From assembly GCA_029959085.1 (NCBI GenBank), contig JARWIR010000002.1, positions 33,815,733 through 33,879,732 of the forward strand: a DNA stretch of 64,000 nt. Reading direction: 5' to 3'. The stretch is from Nemophila menziesii (taxonomy: Eukaryota > Streptophyta > Magnoliopsida > Boraginales > Hydrophyllaceae). The translations under genes and the position numbers were made by a program. Position 1 is the first letter of the stretch; every line of letters begins with the position of its first letter. The notes under the pieces were generated by a model that saw only the letters and a list, made by a program, of their open reading frames with translations, searched no databases and was not told the DNA's origin. Positions 1 through 13,338 of the stretch are shown here, one piece after another.

Positions 1-508
1 TCTAAGATCATCTGTTTTACGTTTTGAGATGTGTTTTGTTGACTTTTAGGTTGTTTTTAATATTCTATTTTAGGATATCGTATTTTGGGTTCGTTAGGGC
101 TTTACCAACCGTAACATTCAACCCTAATTTCAAAAATATCTAACATAATACCCTAAATCGTAAACACATAACCTTAACACTATAACCTACACCTAATCCA
201 TCACCATAAGCCCTAAATACTAACAATAAACACTAACAATAAACCGTAACCAGAAACCCCAAACCCTAGACACTAAACCCTATACCCTATCCCAAAACCT
301 TAATCACAGAAACCTAACCATGGAAAGGATAATAACGTGAAGATTTAGTCTCGTTTCTATCATCCAAACACTTTGTAAACCGTTTAAAAGATTTTTGAAG
401 TTTTCGGGAGGATTTTCGCTAACTTTCGCATACTTTCTGAGAATGGTGCATATAATATATGTTTTTTGATTGCCGTGGGCCTTTTAAGACCGACAGATGG
501 CTTCGCCA
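1..508 (+). repeat. Hybrid monomer A-to-D (508 bp)
   Basis: The head and first half are type A (GGTTCGTTAGGG, AAAAATATC, TAAATCGTAAACACATAACC). The second half is type D (CCCTATCCC, TTTAGTCTCG, CGTTTAAAAG, GATTGCCGTGGG, AAGACCGACAG). The switch lies between about 180 and 225, inside the telomere-like segment. The D part carries TTTTCGGGAGG and GATTGCCGTGGG, also found in 4931-5426, 11843-12338 and 17268-17763. The window happens to begin at the monomer phase point, so this copy looks complete. Confidence 0.85.
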
Positions 509-2005
509 TCTAAGATCATCTGTTTTACGTTTTGAGATGTGTTTTGTTGACTTTTAGGTTGTTTTTAATATTCTATTTTAGGATATCGTATTTTGGGTTC
601 GTTAGGGTTTTACCAACCGTACATTTAACCCTAATTTCAAAAGTATCTAACATTATACCCTAAATCGTAAACACATAACCTTAACCCTATAACCTACACC
701 TAATCCATCACCATAAGCCCTAAATACTAACCATACACACTAACAATAAACCGTAACCAGAAACCCCAAACACTAGACACTAAACCCTATACCCTAATCC
801 CAAAACCTTAATCACAGAACCTAACCATGGAAAGGATACTAACGTGAAGATTTGGCTCGTTTCTATCATTCAAACACTTTGTAAACCGTTTCTAAGATTT
901 TTGAAGTTCCCGGGAGGATTTTTGCTAACTTTCGCATACTTTCTCGTAATGGGACACAAAATATATGTTTTTTGAGTGCGTTGGGCCTTCTTGGACCGGC
1001 AGATGGCTTCGCCATCTAAGATCATCTGTTTTACGTTTTGAGATGTGTTTTGTTGACTTTTAAATTGTTTTTAATATTCTATTACAGATATTGTATTGTG
1101 CGTCCGTTAGGTTTTTAACAACCATAACATTCAATATTAATTTCTAAAATCTCTAACATTATACCCTAAAACCTTAACCCTATAACCTACACCTAATCCA
1201 TCACCATAAGCCCTAAATACTAACCATAACCACTAACAATAAACCGTAACCAGAAACCCCAAACCCTAGACACTAAACCCTATACCCTAATCCCAAAACC
1301 TTAATCACAGAAACCTAACCATGGAAAGGATAATAACGTGAAGATTTTGGCTCGTTTCTATCATTCAAACACACTGCAAACCGTTTTTAAGTTTGTTGAA
1401 GTTCCCGGGAGGATTTTTGCTAACTTTCGCATACTTTCTAATAATGGGGCACATAATATATGTTTTTTTAGTGCATTGGGCCTTCTGGGACCGATAGATG
1501 GCTTTTCCATCTAAGATCATCTGTTTTACGATTTGATGACTTTTAGGTTATTTTTAATATTCTATTTTAGGATATTGTATTTTGGGTCTGTTAGGTTTTT
1601 ACCAACCGTAACATTCAACCCTAATTTCTAAGATCTCTAACATTATACCCTAAATCATAAACACAAAACCTTAACCTTATAACACACACCTAATCCATCA
1701 CCATAAGCCCTAAATACTAACAATAAACACTAACAATAAACCGTAACCAGAAACCCCAAACCCTAGACACTAAACCCTATACCCTATCCCAAAACCTTAA
1801 TCACAGAAACCTAACCATGGAATGGATAATAACGTGAAGATTTAGTCTCGTTTCTATCATCCAAACACTTTGTAAACCGTTTAAAAGATTTTTGAAGTTC
1901 CCGGGAGGATTTTCGCTAACTTTCGCATACTTTCTGAGAATGGTGCATATAATATATGTTTTTTGATTGCTGTGGGCCTTTTAAGACCGACAGATGGCTT
2001 CGCCA
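509..2005 (+). repeat. Trimer HOR unit A-C'-D (1,497 bp)
   Basis: Monomers are 509-1014 (A, 506), 1015-1509 (C', 495) and 1510-2005 (D, 496). The A copy has the private pair CGTACATTT (one A lost) and AAAAGTATC, which also marks the A monomers at 5427, 6924, 12339 and 17764. The D copy has CCATGGAATGG. Confidence 0.92.
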
Positions 2006-3503
2006 TCTAAGATCATCTGTTTTACGTTTTGAGATGTGTTTTGTTGACTTTTAGGTTGTTTTTAATATTCTATTTTAGGATATCGTATTTTGGGTTCGTT
2101 AGGGTTTTACCAACCGTAACATTTAACCCTAATTTCAAAAATATCTAACATTATACCCTAAATCGTAAACACATAACCTTAACCCTATAACCTACACCTA
2201 ATCCATCACCATAAGCCCTAAATACTAACCATAAACACTAACAATAAACCGAAACCAGAAACCCCAAACACTAGACACTAAATCCTATACCCTAATCCCA
2301 AAACCTTAATCACAGAACCTAACCATGGAAAGGATACTAACGTGAAGATTTGGCTCGTTTCTATCATTCAAACACTTTGTAAACCGTTTCTAAGATTTTT
2401 GAAGTTCCCGGGAGGATTTTTGCTAACTTTCGCATACTTTCTCGTAATGGGACACAAAATATATGTTTTTTGAGTGCGTTGGGCCTTCTTGGACCGGCAG
2501 ATGGCTTCGCCATCTAAGATCATCTGTTTTACGTTTTGAGATGTGTTTTGTTGACTTTTAAATTGTTTTTAATATTCTATTACAGATATTGTATTGTGCG
2601 TCCGTTAGGTTTTTAACAACCATAACATTCAATATTAATTTCTAAAATCTCTAACATTATACCCTAAAACCTTAACCCTATAACCTACACCTAATCCATC
2701 ACCATAAGCCCTAAATACTAACCATAACCACTAACAATAAACCGTAACCAGAAACCCCAAACCCTAGACACTAAACCCTATACCCTAATCCCAAAACCTT
2801 AATCACAGAAACCTAACCATGGAAAGGATAATAACGTGAAGATTTTGGCTCGTTTCTATCATTCAAACACACTGCAAACTGTTTTTAAGTTTGTTGAAGT
2901 TCCCGGGAGGATTTTTGCTAACTTTCGCATACTTTCTAATAATGGGGCACATAATATATGTTTTTTTAGTGCATTGGGCCTTCTGGGACCGATAGATGGC
3001 TTTTCCATCTAAGATCATCTGTTTTACGATTTGATGACTTTTAGGTTATTTTTAATATTCTATTTTAGGATATTGTATTTTGGGTCTGTTAGGTTTTTAC
3101 CAACCGTAACATTCAACCCTAATTTCTAAGATCTCTAACATTATACCCTAAATCATAAACACAAAACCTTAACCTTATAACACACACCTAATCCATCACC
3201 ATAAGCCCTAAATACTAACAATAAACACTAACAATAAACCGTAACCAGAAACCCCAAACCCTAGACACTAAACCCTATACCCTATCCCAAAACCTTAATC
3301 ACAGAAACCTAACCATGGAATGGATAATAACGTGAAGATTTAGTCTCGTTTCTATCATCCAAACACTTTGTAAACCGTTTAAAAGATTTTTGAAGTTCCC
3401 GGGAGGATTTTCGCTAACTTTCGCATACTTTCTGAGAATGGTGCATATAATATATGTTTTTTGATTGCTGTGGGCCTTTTAAGACCGACAGATGGCTTCG
3501 CCA
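2006..3503 (+). repeat. Trimer HOR unit A-C'-D (1,498 bp)
   Basis: Monomers are 2006-2512 (A, 507), 2513-3007 (C', 495) and 3008-3503 (D, 496). The A copy has AACATTTAACCC and the private change ACCGAAACC. The D copy has CCATGGAATGG. The following monomer is the 82-bp-deleted A. Confidence 0.92.
2513..3007 (+). repeat. Type C' monomer, Region I subtype of C (495 bp)
   Basis: C' shares the C head (ATTGTGCGTCCGTTAGG, AACAACCATAAC) and the C ending (GATAGATGG with CTTTT loop) but lacks 13 bp in the middle: TACCCTAAAACC stands where C has CCCTAAACAATAAACAAAA. It has AAATTGTTTTTAATATTC and CTATTACAGATATTG in the head, and regained one C in TTAACCCTATAACC. This explains 495 against 507 bp. C' is confined to Region I, and the full-length C takes over from about 21,300 onward. 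This copy also has GCAAACTG, shared with the tail of 9423-9919. Confidence 0.9.
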
Positions 3504-3928
3504 TCTAAGATCATCTGTTTTACGTTTTGAGATGTGTTTTGTTGACTTTTAGGTTGTTTTTAATATTCTATTTTAGGATATCGTATTTTGGGTTCGTTAG
3601 GGTTTTACCAACCGTAACATTTAACCCTAATTTCAAAAAATATCTAACATTATACCCTAAATCGTAAACACATAACCTTAACCCTATAACCTACACCTAA
3701 TCCATCACCATAAGCCCTAAATACTAACCATAAACACTAACAATAAACCGTAACCAGAAACCCCAAACACTAGACACTAAACCCTATACCCTAATCCCAA
3801 AACCTTAATCACAGAACCTAACCATGGAAGGATTTTTGCTAACTTTCGCATACTTTCTTCGAATGGGGCACATAATGTATGTTTTTTGAGTGCGTTGGGC
3901 CTTCTTGGCCCGGCAGATGCCTTCGCCA
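3504..3928 (+). repeat. Deleted A monomer, 82-bp loss (425 bp)
   Basis: The sequence runs CCATGGA directly into AGGATTTTTGC near 3825-3832. The stretch from AGGATACTAACG to CCCGGG, present in full A monomers, is missing. The two ancestral breakpoints share GGAT, as GAAAGGAT and GGGAGGAT, so the loss is flanked by a short imperfect direct repeat. An extra A (CAAAAAATATC) gives 425 in place of 424. The end has GATGCCTTCGCC, which breaks one pair of the palindrome. Confidence 0.92.
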
Positions 3929-5426
3929 TCTAAGATCATCTGTTTTACGTTTTGAGATGTGTTTTGTTGACTTTTAGATTGTTTTTAATATACTATTTTA
4001 GGATATCGTATTTTGGGTCCGTTAGGTTTTTACCAACCATAACATTCAACCCTAATTTCAAAAATCTCTAACATTATACCCTAAACAATAAACAAAAAAC
4101 CTTAACCCTATAACCTACACCTAATCCATCACCATAAGCCCTAAATACTAACCATAAACACTAACAATAAACCGTAACCAGAAACCCCAAACACTAGACA
4201 CTAAACCCTATACCCTAATCCCAAAACCTTAATCACAGAACCTAACCATGGAAAGGATAATAACGTGAAGATTTGGCTCGTTTCTATCATTCAAACACTT
4301 TGTAAACCGTTTTTAAGATTTTTGAAGTTCCCGGGAGGATTTTTGCTAACTTTCGCATGCTTTCTCGTAATGGGGCACAAAATATATGTTTTTTGAGTGC
4401 GTTGGGCCTTCTTGGACCGGCAGATGGCTTCGCCATCTAAGATCATCTGTTTTACGTTTTGAGATGTGTTTTGTTGACTTTTAAATTGTTTTTAATATTC
4501 TATTACAGATATTGTATTGTGCGTCCGTTAGGTTTTTAACAACCATAACATTCAATATTAATTTCTAAAATCTCTAACATTATACCCTAAAACCTTAACC
4601 CTATAACCTACACCTAATCCATCACCATAAGCCCTAAATACTAACCATAACCACTAACAATAAACCGTAACCAGAAACCCCAAACCCTAGACACTAAACC
4701 CTATACCCTAATCCCAAAACCTTAATCACAGAAACCTAACCATGGAAAGGATAATAACGTGAAGATTTTGGCTCGTTTCTATCATTCAAACACACTGCAA
4801 ACCGTTTTTAAGTTTGTTGAAGTTCCCGGGAGGATTTTTGCTAACTTTCGCATACTTTCTAATAATGGGGCACATAATATATGTTTTTTTAGTGCATTGG
4901 GCCTTCTGGGACCGATAGATGGCTTTTCCATCTAAGATCATCTGTTTTACGATTTGATGACTTTTAGGTTATTTTTAATATTCTATTTTAGGATATTGTA
5001 TATTGGGTCTGTTAGGTTTTTACCAACCGTAACATTCAACCCTAATTTCTAAGATCTCTAACATTATACCCTAAATCATAAACACAAAACCTTAACCTTA
5101 TAACACACACCTAATCCATCACCATAAGCCCTAAATACTAACAATAAACACTAACAATAAACCGTAACCAGAAACCCCAAACCCTAGACACTAAACCCTA
5201 TACCCTATCCCAAAACCTTAATCACAGAAACCTAACCATGGAAAGGATAATAACGTGAAGATTTAGTCTCGTTTCTATCATCCAAACACTTTGTAAACCG
5301 TTTAAAAGATTTTTGAAGTTTTCGGGAGGATTTTCGCTAACTTTCGCATACTTTCTGAGAATGGTGCATATAATATATGTTTTTTGATTGCCGTGGGCCT
5401 TTTAAGACCGACAGATGGCTTCGCCA
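3504..5426 (+). repeat. Four-monomer unit with deleted A (1,923 bp)
   Basis: Monomers are 3504-3928 (A with 82-bp deletion, 425 bp), 3929-4435 (B-like, 507), 4436-4930 (C', 495) and 4931-5426 (D, 496). The same four-monomer block recurs at 10416-12338 and 15841-17763 with the same lengths and private variants, such as CGCATGCTTTCTCG in the B copy and GATGCCTTCGCC at the end of the short A. The D copy has GTATATTGGG and TTTTCGGGAGG. Confidence 0.92.
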
Positions 5427-6923
5427 TCTAAGATCATCTGTTTTACGTTTTGAGATGTGTTTTGTTGACTTTTAGGTTGTTTTTAATATTCTATTTTAGG
5501 ATATCGTATTTTGGGTTCGTTAGGGTTTTACCAACCGTACATTTAACCCTAATTTCAAAAGTATCTAACATTATACCCTAAATCGTAAACACATAACCTT
5601 AACCCTATAACCTACACCTAATCCATCACCATAAGCCCTAAATACTAACCATAAACACTAACAATAAACCGTAACCAGAAACCCCAAACACTAGACACTA
5701 AACCCTATACCCTAATCCCAAAACCTTAATCACAGAACCTAACCATGGAAAGGATACTAACGTGAAGATTTGGCTCGTTTCTATCATTCAAACACTTTGT
5801 AAACCGTTTCTAAGATTTTTGAAGTTCCCGGGAGGATTTTTGCTAACTTTCGCATACTTTCTCGTAATGGGACACAAAATATATGTTTTTTGAGTGCGTT
5901 GGGCCTTCTTGGACCGGCAGATGGCTTCGCCATCTAAGATCATCTGTTTTACGTTTTGAGATGTGTTTTGTTGACTTTTAAATTGTTTTTAATATTCTAT
6001 TACAGATATTGTATTGTGCGTCCGTTAGGTTTTTAACAACCATAACATTCAATATTAATTTCTAAAATCTCTAACATTATACCCTAAAACCTTAACCCTA
6101 TAACCTACACCTAATCCATCACCATAAGCCCTAAATACTAACCATAACCACTAACAATAAACCGTAACCAGAAACCCCAAACCCTAGACACTAAACCCTA
6201 TACCCTAATCCCAAAACCTTAATCACAGAAACCTAACCATGGAAAGGATAATAACGTGAAGATTTTGGCTCGTTTCTATCATTCAAACACACTGCAAACC
6301 GTTTTTAAGTTTGTTGAAGTTCCCGGGAGGATTTTTGCTAACTTTCGCATACTTTCTAATAATGGGGCACATAATATATGTTTTTTTAGTGCATTGGGCC
6401 TTCTGGGACCGATAGATGGCTTTTCCATCTAAGATCATCTGTTTTACGATTTGATGACTTTTAGGTTATTTTTAATATTCTATTTTAGGATATTGTATAT
6501 TGGGTCTGTTAGGTTTTTACCAACCGTAACATTCAACCCTAATTTCTAAGATCTCTAACATTATACCCTAAATCATAAACACAAAACCTTAACCTTATAA
6601 CACACACCTAATCCATCACCATAAGCCCTAAATACTAACAATAAACACTAACAATAAACCGTAACCAGAAACCCCAAACCCTAGACACTAAACCCTATAC
6701 CCTATCCCAAAACCTTAATCACAGAAACCTAACCATGGAAAGGATAATAACGTGAAGATTTAGTCTCGTTTCTATTATCCAAACACTTTGTAAACCGTTT
6801 AAAAGATTTTTGAAGTTTTCGGGAGGATTTTCGCTAACTTTCGCATACTTTCTGAGAATGGTGCATATAATATATGTTTTTTGATTGCTGTGGGCCTTAT
6901 AAGACCGACAGATGGCTTCGCCA
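5427..6923 (+). repeat. Trimer HOR unit A-C'-D (1,497 bp)
   Basis: Monomers are 5427-5932 (A, 506), 5933-6427 (C', 495) and 6428-6923 (D, 496). The A copy has CGTACATTT. The D copy has GTATATTGGG like the D at 4931, plus private TCTATTATCC and CCTTATAAGACC. The last change removes a stop that otherwise closes a chance minus-strand frame. Confidence 0.92.
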
Positions 6924-8420
6924 TCTAAGATCATCTGTTTTACGTTTTGAGATGTGTTTTGTTGACTTTTAGGTTGTTTTTAATATTCTATTTTAGGATA
7001 TCGTATTTTGGGTTCGTTAGGGTTTTACCAACCGTACATTTAACCCTAATTTCAAAAGTATCTAACATTATACCCTAAATCGTAAACACATAACCTTAAC
7101 CCTATAACCTACACCTAATCCATCACCATAAGCCCTAAATACTAACCATAAACACTAACAATAAACCGTAACCAGAAACCCCAAACACTAGACACTAAAC
7201 CCTATACCCTAATCCCAAAACCTTAATCACAGAACCTAACCATGGAAAGGATACTAACGTGAAGATTTGGCTCGTTTCTATCATTCAAACACTTTGTAAA
7301 CCGTTTCTAAGATTTTTGAAGTTCCCGGGAGGATTTTTGCTAACTTTCGCATACTTTCTCGTAATGGGACACAAAATATATGTTTTTTGAGTGCGTTGGG
7401 CCTTCTTGGACCGGCAGATGGCTTCGCCATCTAAGATCATCTGTTTTACGTTTTGAGATGTGTTTTGTTGACTTTTAAATTGTTTTTAATATTCTATTAC
7501 AGATATTGTATTGTGTGTCCGTTAGGTTTTTAACAACCATAACATTCAATATTAATTTCTAAAATCTCTAACATTATACCCTAAAACCTTAACCCTATAA
7601 CCTACACCTAATCCATCACCATAAGCCCTAAATACTAACCATAACCACTAACAATAAACCGTAACCAGAAACCCCAAACCCTAGACACTAAACCCTATAC
7701 CCTAATCCCAAAACCTTAATCACAGAAACCTAACCATGGAAAGGATAATAACGTGAAGATTTTGGCTCGTTTCTATCATTCAAACACACTGCAAACCGTT
7801 TCTAAGTTTGTTGAAGTTCCCGGGAGGATTTTTGCTAACTTTCGCATACTTTCTAATAATGGGGCACATAATATATGTTTTTTTAGTGCATTGGGCCTTC
7901 TGGGACCGATAGATGGATTTTCCATCTAAGATCATCTGTTTTACGATTTGATGACTTTTAGGTTATTTTTAATATTCTATTTTAGGATATTGTATTTTGG
8001 GTCTGTTAGGTTTTTACCAACCGTAACATTCAACCCTAATTTCTAAGATCTCTAACATTATACCCTAAATCATAAACACAAAACCTTAACCTTATAACAC
8101 ACACCTAATCCATCACCATAAGCCCTAAATACTAACAATAAACACTAACAATAAACCGTAACCAGAAACCCCAAACCCTAGACACTAAACCCTATACCCT
8201 ATCCCAAAACCTTAATCACAGAAACCTAACCATGGAATGGATAATAACGTGAAGATTTAGTCTCGTTTCTATCATCCAAACACTTTGTAAACCGTTTAAA
8301 AGATTTTTGAAGTTCCCGGGAGGATTTTCGCTAACTTTCGCATACTTTCTGAGAATGGTGCATATAATATATGTTTTTTGATTGCTGTGGGCCTTATAAG
8401 ACCGACAGATGGCTTCGCCA
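6924..8420 (+). repeat. Trimer HOR unit A-C'-D (1,497 bp)
   Basis: Monomers are 6924-7429 (A, 506), 7430-7924 (C', 495) and 7925-8420 (D, 496). The C' copy has ATTGTGTGTCC and an AGATGGATTTTCCATCT palindrome, a restored 7-bp stem (see findings). The D copy has CCATGGAATGG and CCTTATAAGACC, the latter shared only with 6428-6923. Confidence 0.92.
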
Positions 8421-9422
8421 TCTAAGATCATCTGTTTTACGTTTTGAGATGTGTTTTGTTGACTTTTAGGTTGTTTTTAATATTCTATTTTAGGATATCG
8501 TATTTTGGGTTCGTTAGGGTTTTACCAACCGTAACATTTAACCCTAATTTCAAAAATATCTAACATTATACCCTAAATCGTAAACACATAACCTTAACCC
8601 TATAACCTACACCTAATCCATCACCATAAGCCCTAAATACTAACCATAAACACTAACAATAAACCGTAACCAGAAACCCCAAACACTAGACACTAAACCC
8701 TATACCCTAATCCCAAAACCTTAATCACAGAACCTAACCATGGAAAGGATACTAACGTGAAGATTTGGCTCGTTTCTATCATTCAAACACTTTGTAAACC
8801 GTTTCTAAGATTTTTGAAGTTCCCGGGAGGATTTTTGCTAACTTTCGCATACTTTCTCGTAATGGGACACAAAATATATGTTTTTTGAGTGCGTTGGGCC
8901 TTCTTGGACCGGCAGATGGCTTCGCCATCTAAGATCATCTGTTTTACGTTTTGAGATGTGTTTTGTTGACTTTTAAATTGTTTTTAATATTCTATTACAG
9001 ATATTGTATTGTGCGTCCGTTAGGTTTTTAACAACCATAACATTCAATATTAATTTCTAAAATCTCTAACATTATACCCTAAAACCTTAACCCTATAACC
9101 TACACCTAATCCATCACCATAAGCCCTAAATACTAACCATAACCACTAACAATAAACCGTAACCAGAAACCCCAAACCCTAGACACTAAACCCTATACCC
9201 TAATCCCAAAACCTTAATCACAGAAACCTAACCATGGAAAGGATAATAACGTGAAGATTTTGGCTCGTTTCTATCATTCAAACACACTGCAAACCGTTTT
9301 TAAGTTTGTTGAAGTTCCCGGGAGGATTTTTGCTAACTTTCGCATACTTTCTAATAATGGGGCACATAATATATGTTTTTTTAGTGCATTGGGCCTTCTG
9401 GGACCGATAGATGGCTTTTCCA

Positions 9423-9919
9423 TCTAAGATCATCTGTTTTACGATTTGATGACTTTTAGGTTATTTTTAATATTCTATTTTAGGATATTGTATTTTGGGT
9501 CTGTTAGGTTTTTACCAACCGTAACATTCAACCCTAATTTCTAAGATCTCTAACATTATACCCTAAATCATAAACACAAAACCTTAACCTTATAACACAC
9601 ACCTAATCCATCACCATAAGCCCTAAATACTAACACTAAACACTAACAATAAACCGTAACCAGAAACCCCAAACCCTAGACACTAAACCCTATACCCTAA
9701 TCCCAAAACCTTAATCACAGAAACCTAACCATGGAAAGGATAATAACGTGAAGATTTTGGCTCGTTTCTATCATTCAAACACACTGCAAACTGTTTTTAA
9801 GTTTGTTGAAGTTCCCGGGAGGATTTTTGCTAACTTTCGCATACTTTCTAATAATGGGGCACATAATATATGTTTTTTTAGTGCATTGGGCCTTCTGGGA
9901 CCGATAGATGGCTTTTCCA
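9423..9919 (+). repeat. Hybrid monomer D-to-C' (497 bp)
   Basis: The head is type D (GATTTGATGAC, AAGATCTCTAAC, AACACACACC). The tail is type C' (CCCTAATCCC, GATTTTGGCTCG, ACACACTGC, GATAGATGG with CTTTT loop). The switch lies near 9625-9700 in the telomere-like segment, around the private TAACACTAAACAC. Its tail GCAAACTG matches the tail of the C' at 2513-3007, so that monomer may be the product of losing one monomer between a C' and this hybrid. Confidence 0.88.
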
Positions 9920-10415
9920 TCTAAGATCATCTGTTTTACGATTTGATGACTTTTAGGTTATTTTTAATATTCTATTTTAGGATATTGTATTTTGGGTCTG
10001 TTAGGTTTTTACCAACCGTAACATTCAACCCTAATTTCTAAGATCTCTAACATTATACCCTAAATCATAAACACAAAACCTTAACCTTATAACACACACC
10101 TAATCCATCACCATAAGCCCTAAATACTAACAATAAACACTAACAATAAACCGTAACCAGAAACCCCAAACCCTAGACACTAAACCCTATACCCTATCCC
10201 AAAACCTTAATCACAGAAACCTAACCATGGAATGGATAATAACGTGAAGATTTAGTCTCGTTTCTATCATCCAAACACTTTGTAAACCGTTTAAAAGATT
10301 TTTGAAGTTCCCGGGAGGATTTTCGCTAACTTTCGCATACTTTCTGAGAATGGTGCATATAATATATGTTTTTTGATTGCTGTGGGCCTTTTAAGACCGA
10401 CAGATGGCTTCGCCA

Positions 10416-10840
10416 TCTAAGATCATCTGTTTTACGTTTTGAGATGTGTTTTGTTGACTTTTAGGTTGTTTTTAATATTCTATTTTAGGATATCGTATTT
10501 TGGGTTCGTTAGGGTTTTACCAACCGTAACATTTAACCCTAATTTCAAAAAATATCTAACATTATACCCTAAATCGTAAACACATAACCTTAACCCTATA
10601 ACCTACACCTAATCCATCACCATAAGCCCTAAATACTAACCATAAACACTAACAATAAACCGTAACCAGAAACCCCAAACACTAGACACTAAACCCTATA
10701 CCCTAATCCCAAAACCTTAATCACAGAACCTAACCATGGAAGGATTTTTGCTAACTTTCGCATACTTTCTTCGAATGGGGCACATAATGTATGTTTTTTG
10801 AGTGCGTTGGGCCTTCTTGGCCCGGCAGATGCCTTCGCCA
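10416..10840 (+). repeat. Deleted A monomer, 82-bp loss (425 bp)
   Basis: It has the same junction, CAAAAAATATC and GATGCCTTCGCC as the copy at 3504. It sits 5,425 bp before the next copy at 15841. Confidence 0.92.
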
Positions 10841-12844
10841 TCTAAGATCATCTGTTTTACGTTTTGAGATGTGTTTTGTTGACTTTTAGATTGTTTTTAA
10901 TATACTATTTTAGGATATCGTATTTTGGGTCCGTTAGGTTTTTACCAACCATAACATTCAACCCTAATTTCAAAAATCTCTAACATTATACCCTAAACAA
11001 TAAACAAAAAACCTTAACCCTATAACCTACACCTAATCCATCACCATAAGCCCTAAATACTAACCATAAACACTAACAATAAACCGTAACCAGAAACCCC
11101 AAACACTAGACACTAAACCCTATACCCTAATCCCAAAACCTTAATCACAGAACCTAACCATGGAAAGGATAATAACGTGAAGATTTGGCTCGTTTCTATC
11201 ATTCAAACACTTTGTAAACCGTTTTTAAGATTTTTGAAGTTCCCGGGAGGATTTTTGCTAACTTTCGCATGCTTTCTCGTAATGGGGCACAAAATATATG
11301 TTTTTTGAGTGCGTTGGGCCTTCTTGGACCGGCAGATGGCTTCGCCATCTAAGATCATCTGTTTTACGTTTTGAGATGTGTTTTGTTGACTTTTAAATTG
11401 TTTTTAATATTCTATTACAGATATTGTATTGTGCGTCCGTTAGGTTTTTAACAACCATAACATTCAATACTAATTTCTAAAATCTCTAACATTATACCCT
11501 AAAACCTTAACCCTATAACCTACACCTAATCCATCACCATAAGCCCTAAATACTAACCATAACCACTAACAATAAACCGTAACCAGAAACCCCAAACCCT
11601 AGACACTAAACCCTATACCCTAATCCCAAAACCTTAATCACAGAAACCTAACCATGGAAAGGATAATAACGTGAAGATTTTGGCTCGTTTCTATCATTCA
11701 AACACACTGCAAACCGTTTTTAAGTTTGTTGAAGTTCCCGGGAGGATTTTTGCTAACTTTCGCATACTTTCTAATAATGGGGCACATAATATATGTTTTT
11801 TTAGTGCATTGGGCCTTCTGGGACCGATAGATGGCTTTTCCATCTAAGATCATCTGTTTTACGATTTGATGACTTTTAGGTTATTTTTAATATTCTATTT
11901 TAGGATATTGTATATTGGGTCTGTTAGGTTTTTACCAACCGTAACATTCAACCCTAATTTCTAAGATCTCTAACATTATACCCTAAATCATAAACACAAA
12001 ACCTTAACCTTATAACACACACCTAATCCATCACCATAAGCCCTAAATACTAACAATAAACACTAACAATAAACCGTAACCAGAAACCCCAAACCCTAGA
12101 CACTAAACCCTATACCCTATCCCAAAACCTTAATCACAGAAACCTAACCATGGAAAGGATAATAACGTGAAGATTTAGTCTCGTTTCTATCATCCAAACA
12201 CTTTGTAAACCGTTTAAAAGATTTTTGAAGTTTTCGGGAGGATTTTCGCTAACTTTCGCATACTTTCTGAGAATGGTGCATATAATATATGTTTTTTGAT
12301 TGCCGTGGGCCTTTTAAGACCGACAGATGGCTTCGCCATCTAAGATCATCTGTTTTACGTTTTGAGATGTGTTTTGTTGACTTTTAGGTTGTTTTTAATA
12401 TTCTATTTTAGGATATCGTATTTTGGGTTCGTTAGGGTTTTACCAACCGTACATTTAACCCTAATTTCAAAAGTATCTAACATTATACCCTAAATCGTAA
12501 ACACATAACCTTAACCCTATAACCTACACCTAATCCATCACCATAAGCCCTAAATACTAACCATAAACACTAACAATAAACCGTAACCAGAAACCCCAAA
12601 CACTAGACACTAAACCCTATACCCTAATCCCAAAACCTTAATCACAGAACCTAACCATGGAAAGGATACTAACGTGAAGATTTGGCTCGTTTCTATCATT
12701 CAAACACTTTGTAAACCGTTTCTAAGATTTTTGAAGTTCCCGGGAGGATTTTTGCTAACTTTCGCATACTTTCTCGTAATGGGACACAAAATATATGTTT
12801 TTTGAGTGCGTTGGGCCTTCTTGGACCGGCAGATGGCTTCGCCA

Positions 12845-13338
12845 TCTAAGATCATCTGTTTTACGTTTTGAGATGTGTTTTGTTGACTTTTAAATTGTTT
12901 TTAATATTCTATTACAGATATTGTATTGTGCGTCCGTTAGGTTTTTAACAACCATAACATTCAATATTAATTTCTAAAATCTCTAACATTATACCCTAAA
13001 ACCTTAACCCTATAACCTACACCTAATCCATCACCATAAGCCCTAAATACTAACAATAAACACTAACAATAAACCGTAACCAGAAACCCCAAACCCTAGA
13101 CACTAAACCCTATACCCTATCCCAAAACCTTAATCACAGAAACCTAACCATGGAATGGATAATAACGTGAAGATTTAGTCTCGTTTCTATCATCCAAACA
13201 CTTTGTAAACCGTTTAAAAGATTTTTGAAGTTACCGGGAGGATTTTCGCTAACTTTCGCATACTTTCTGAGAATGGTGCATATAATATATGTTTTTTGAT
13301 TGCTGTGGGCCTTTTAAGACCGACAGATGGCTTCGCCA
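12845..13338 (+). repeat. Hybrid monomer C'-to-D (494 bp)
   Basis: The head is type C' (AAATTG, ATTACAGATATTG, TACCCTAAAACC). From about 13050 onward it is type D (AACAATAAACAC, CCCTATCCC, CCATGGAATGG, TTTAGTCTCG, GACCGACAG). The tail has the private GAAGTTACCGGGAGG. It replaces a C'-D pair, shortening a trimer to two monomers. It is the reverse class order of the hybrid at 9423. Confidence 0.88.
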
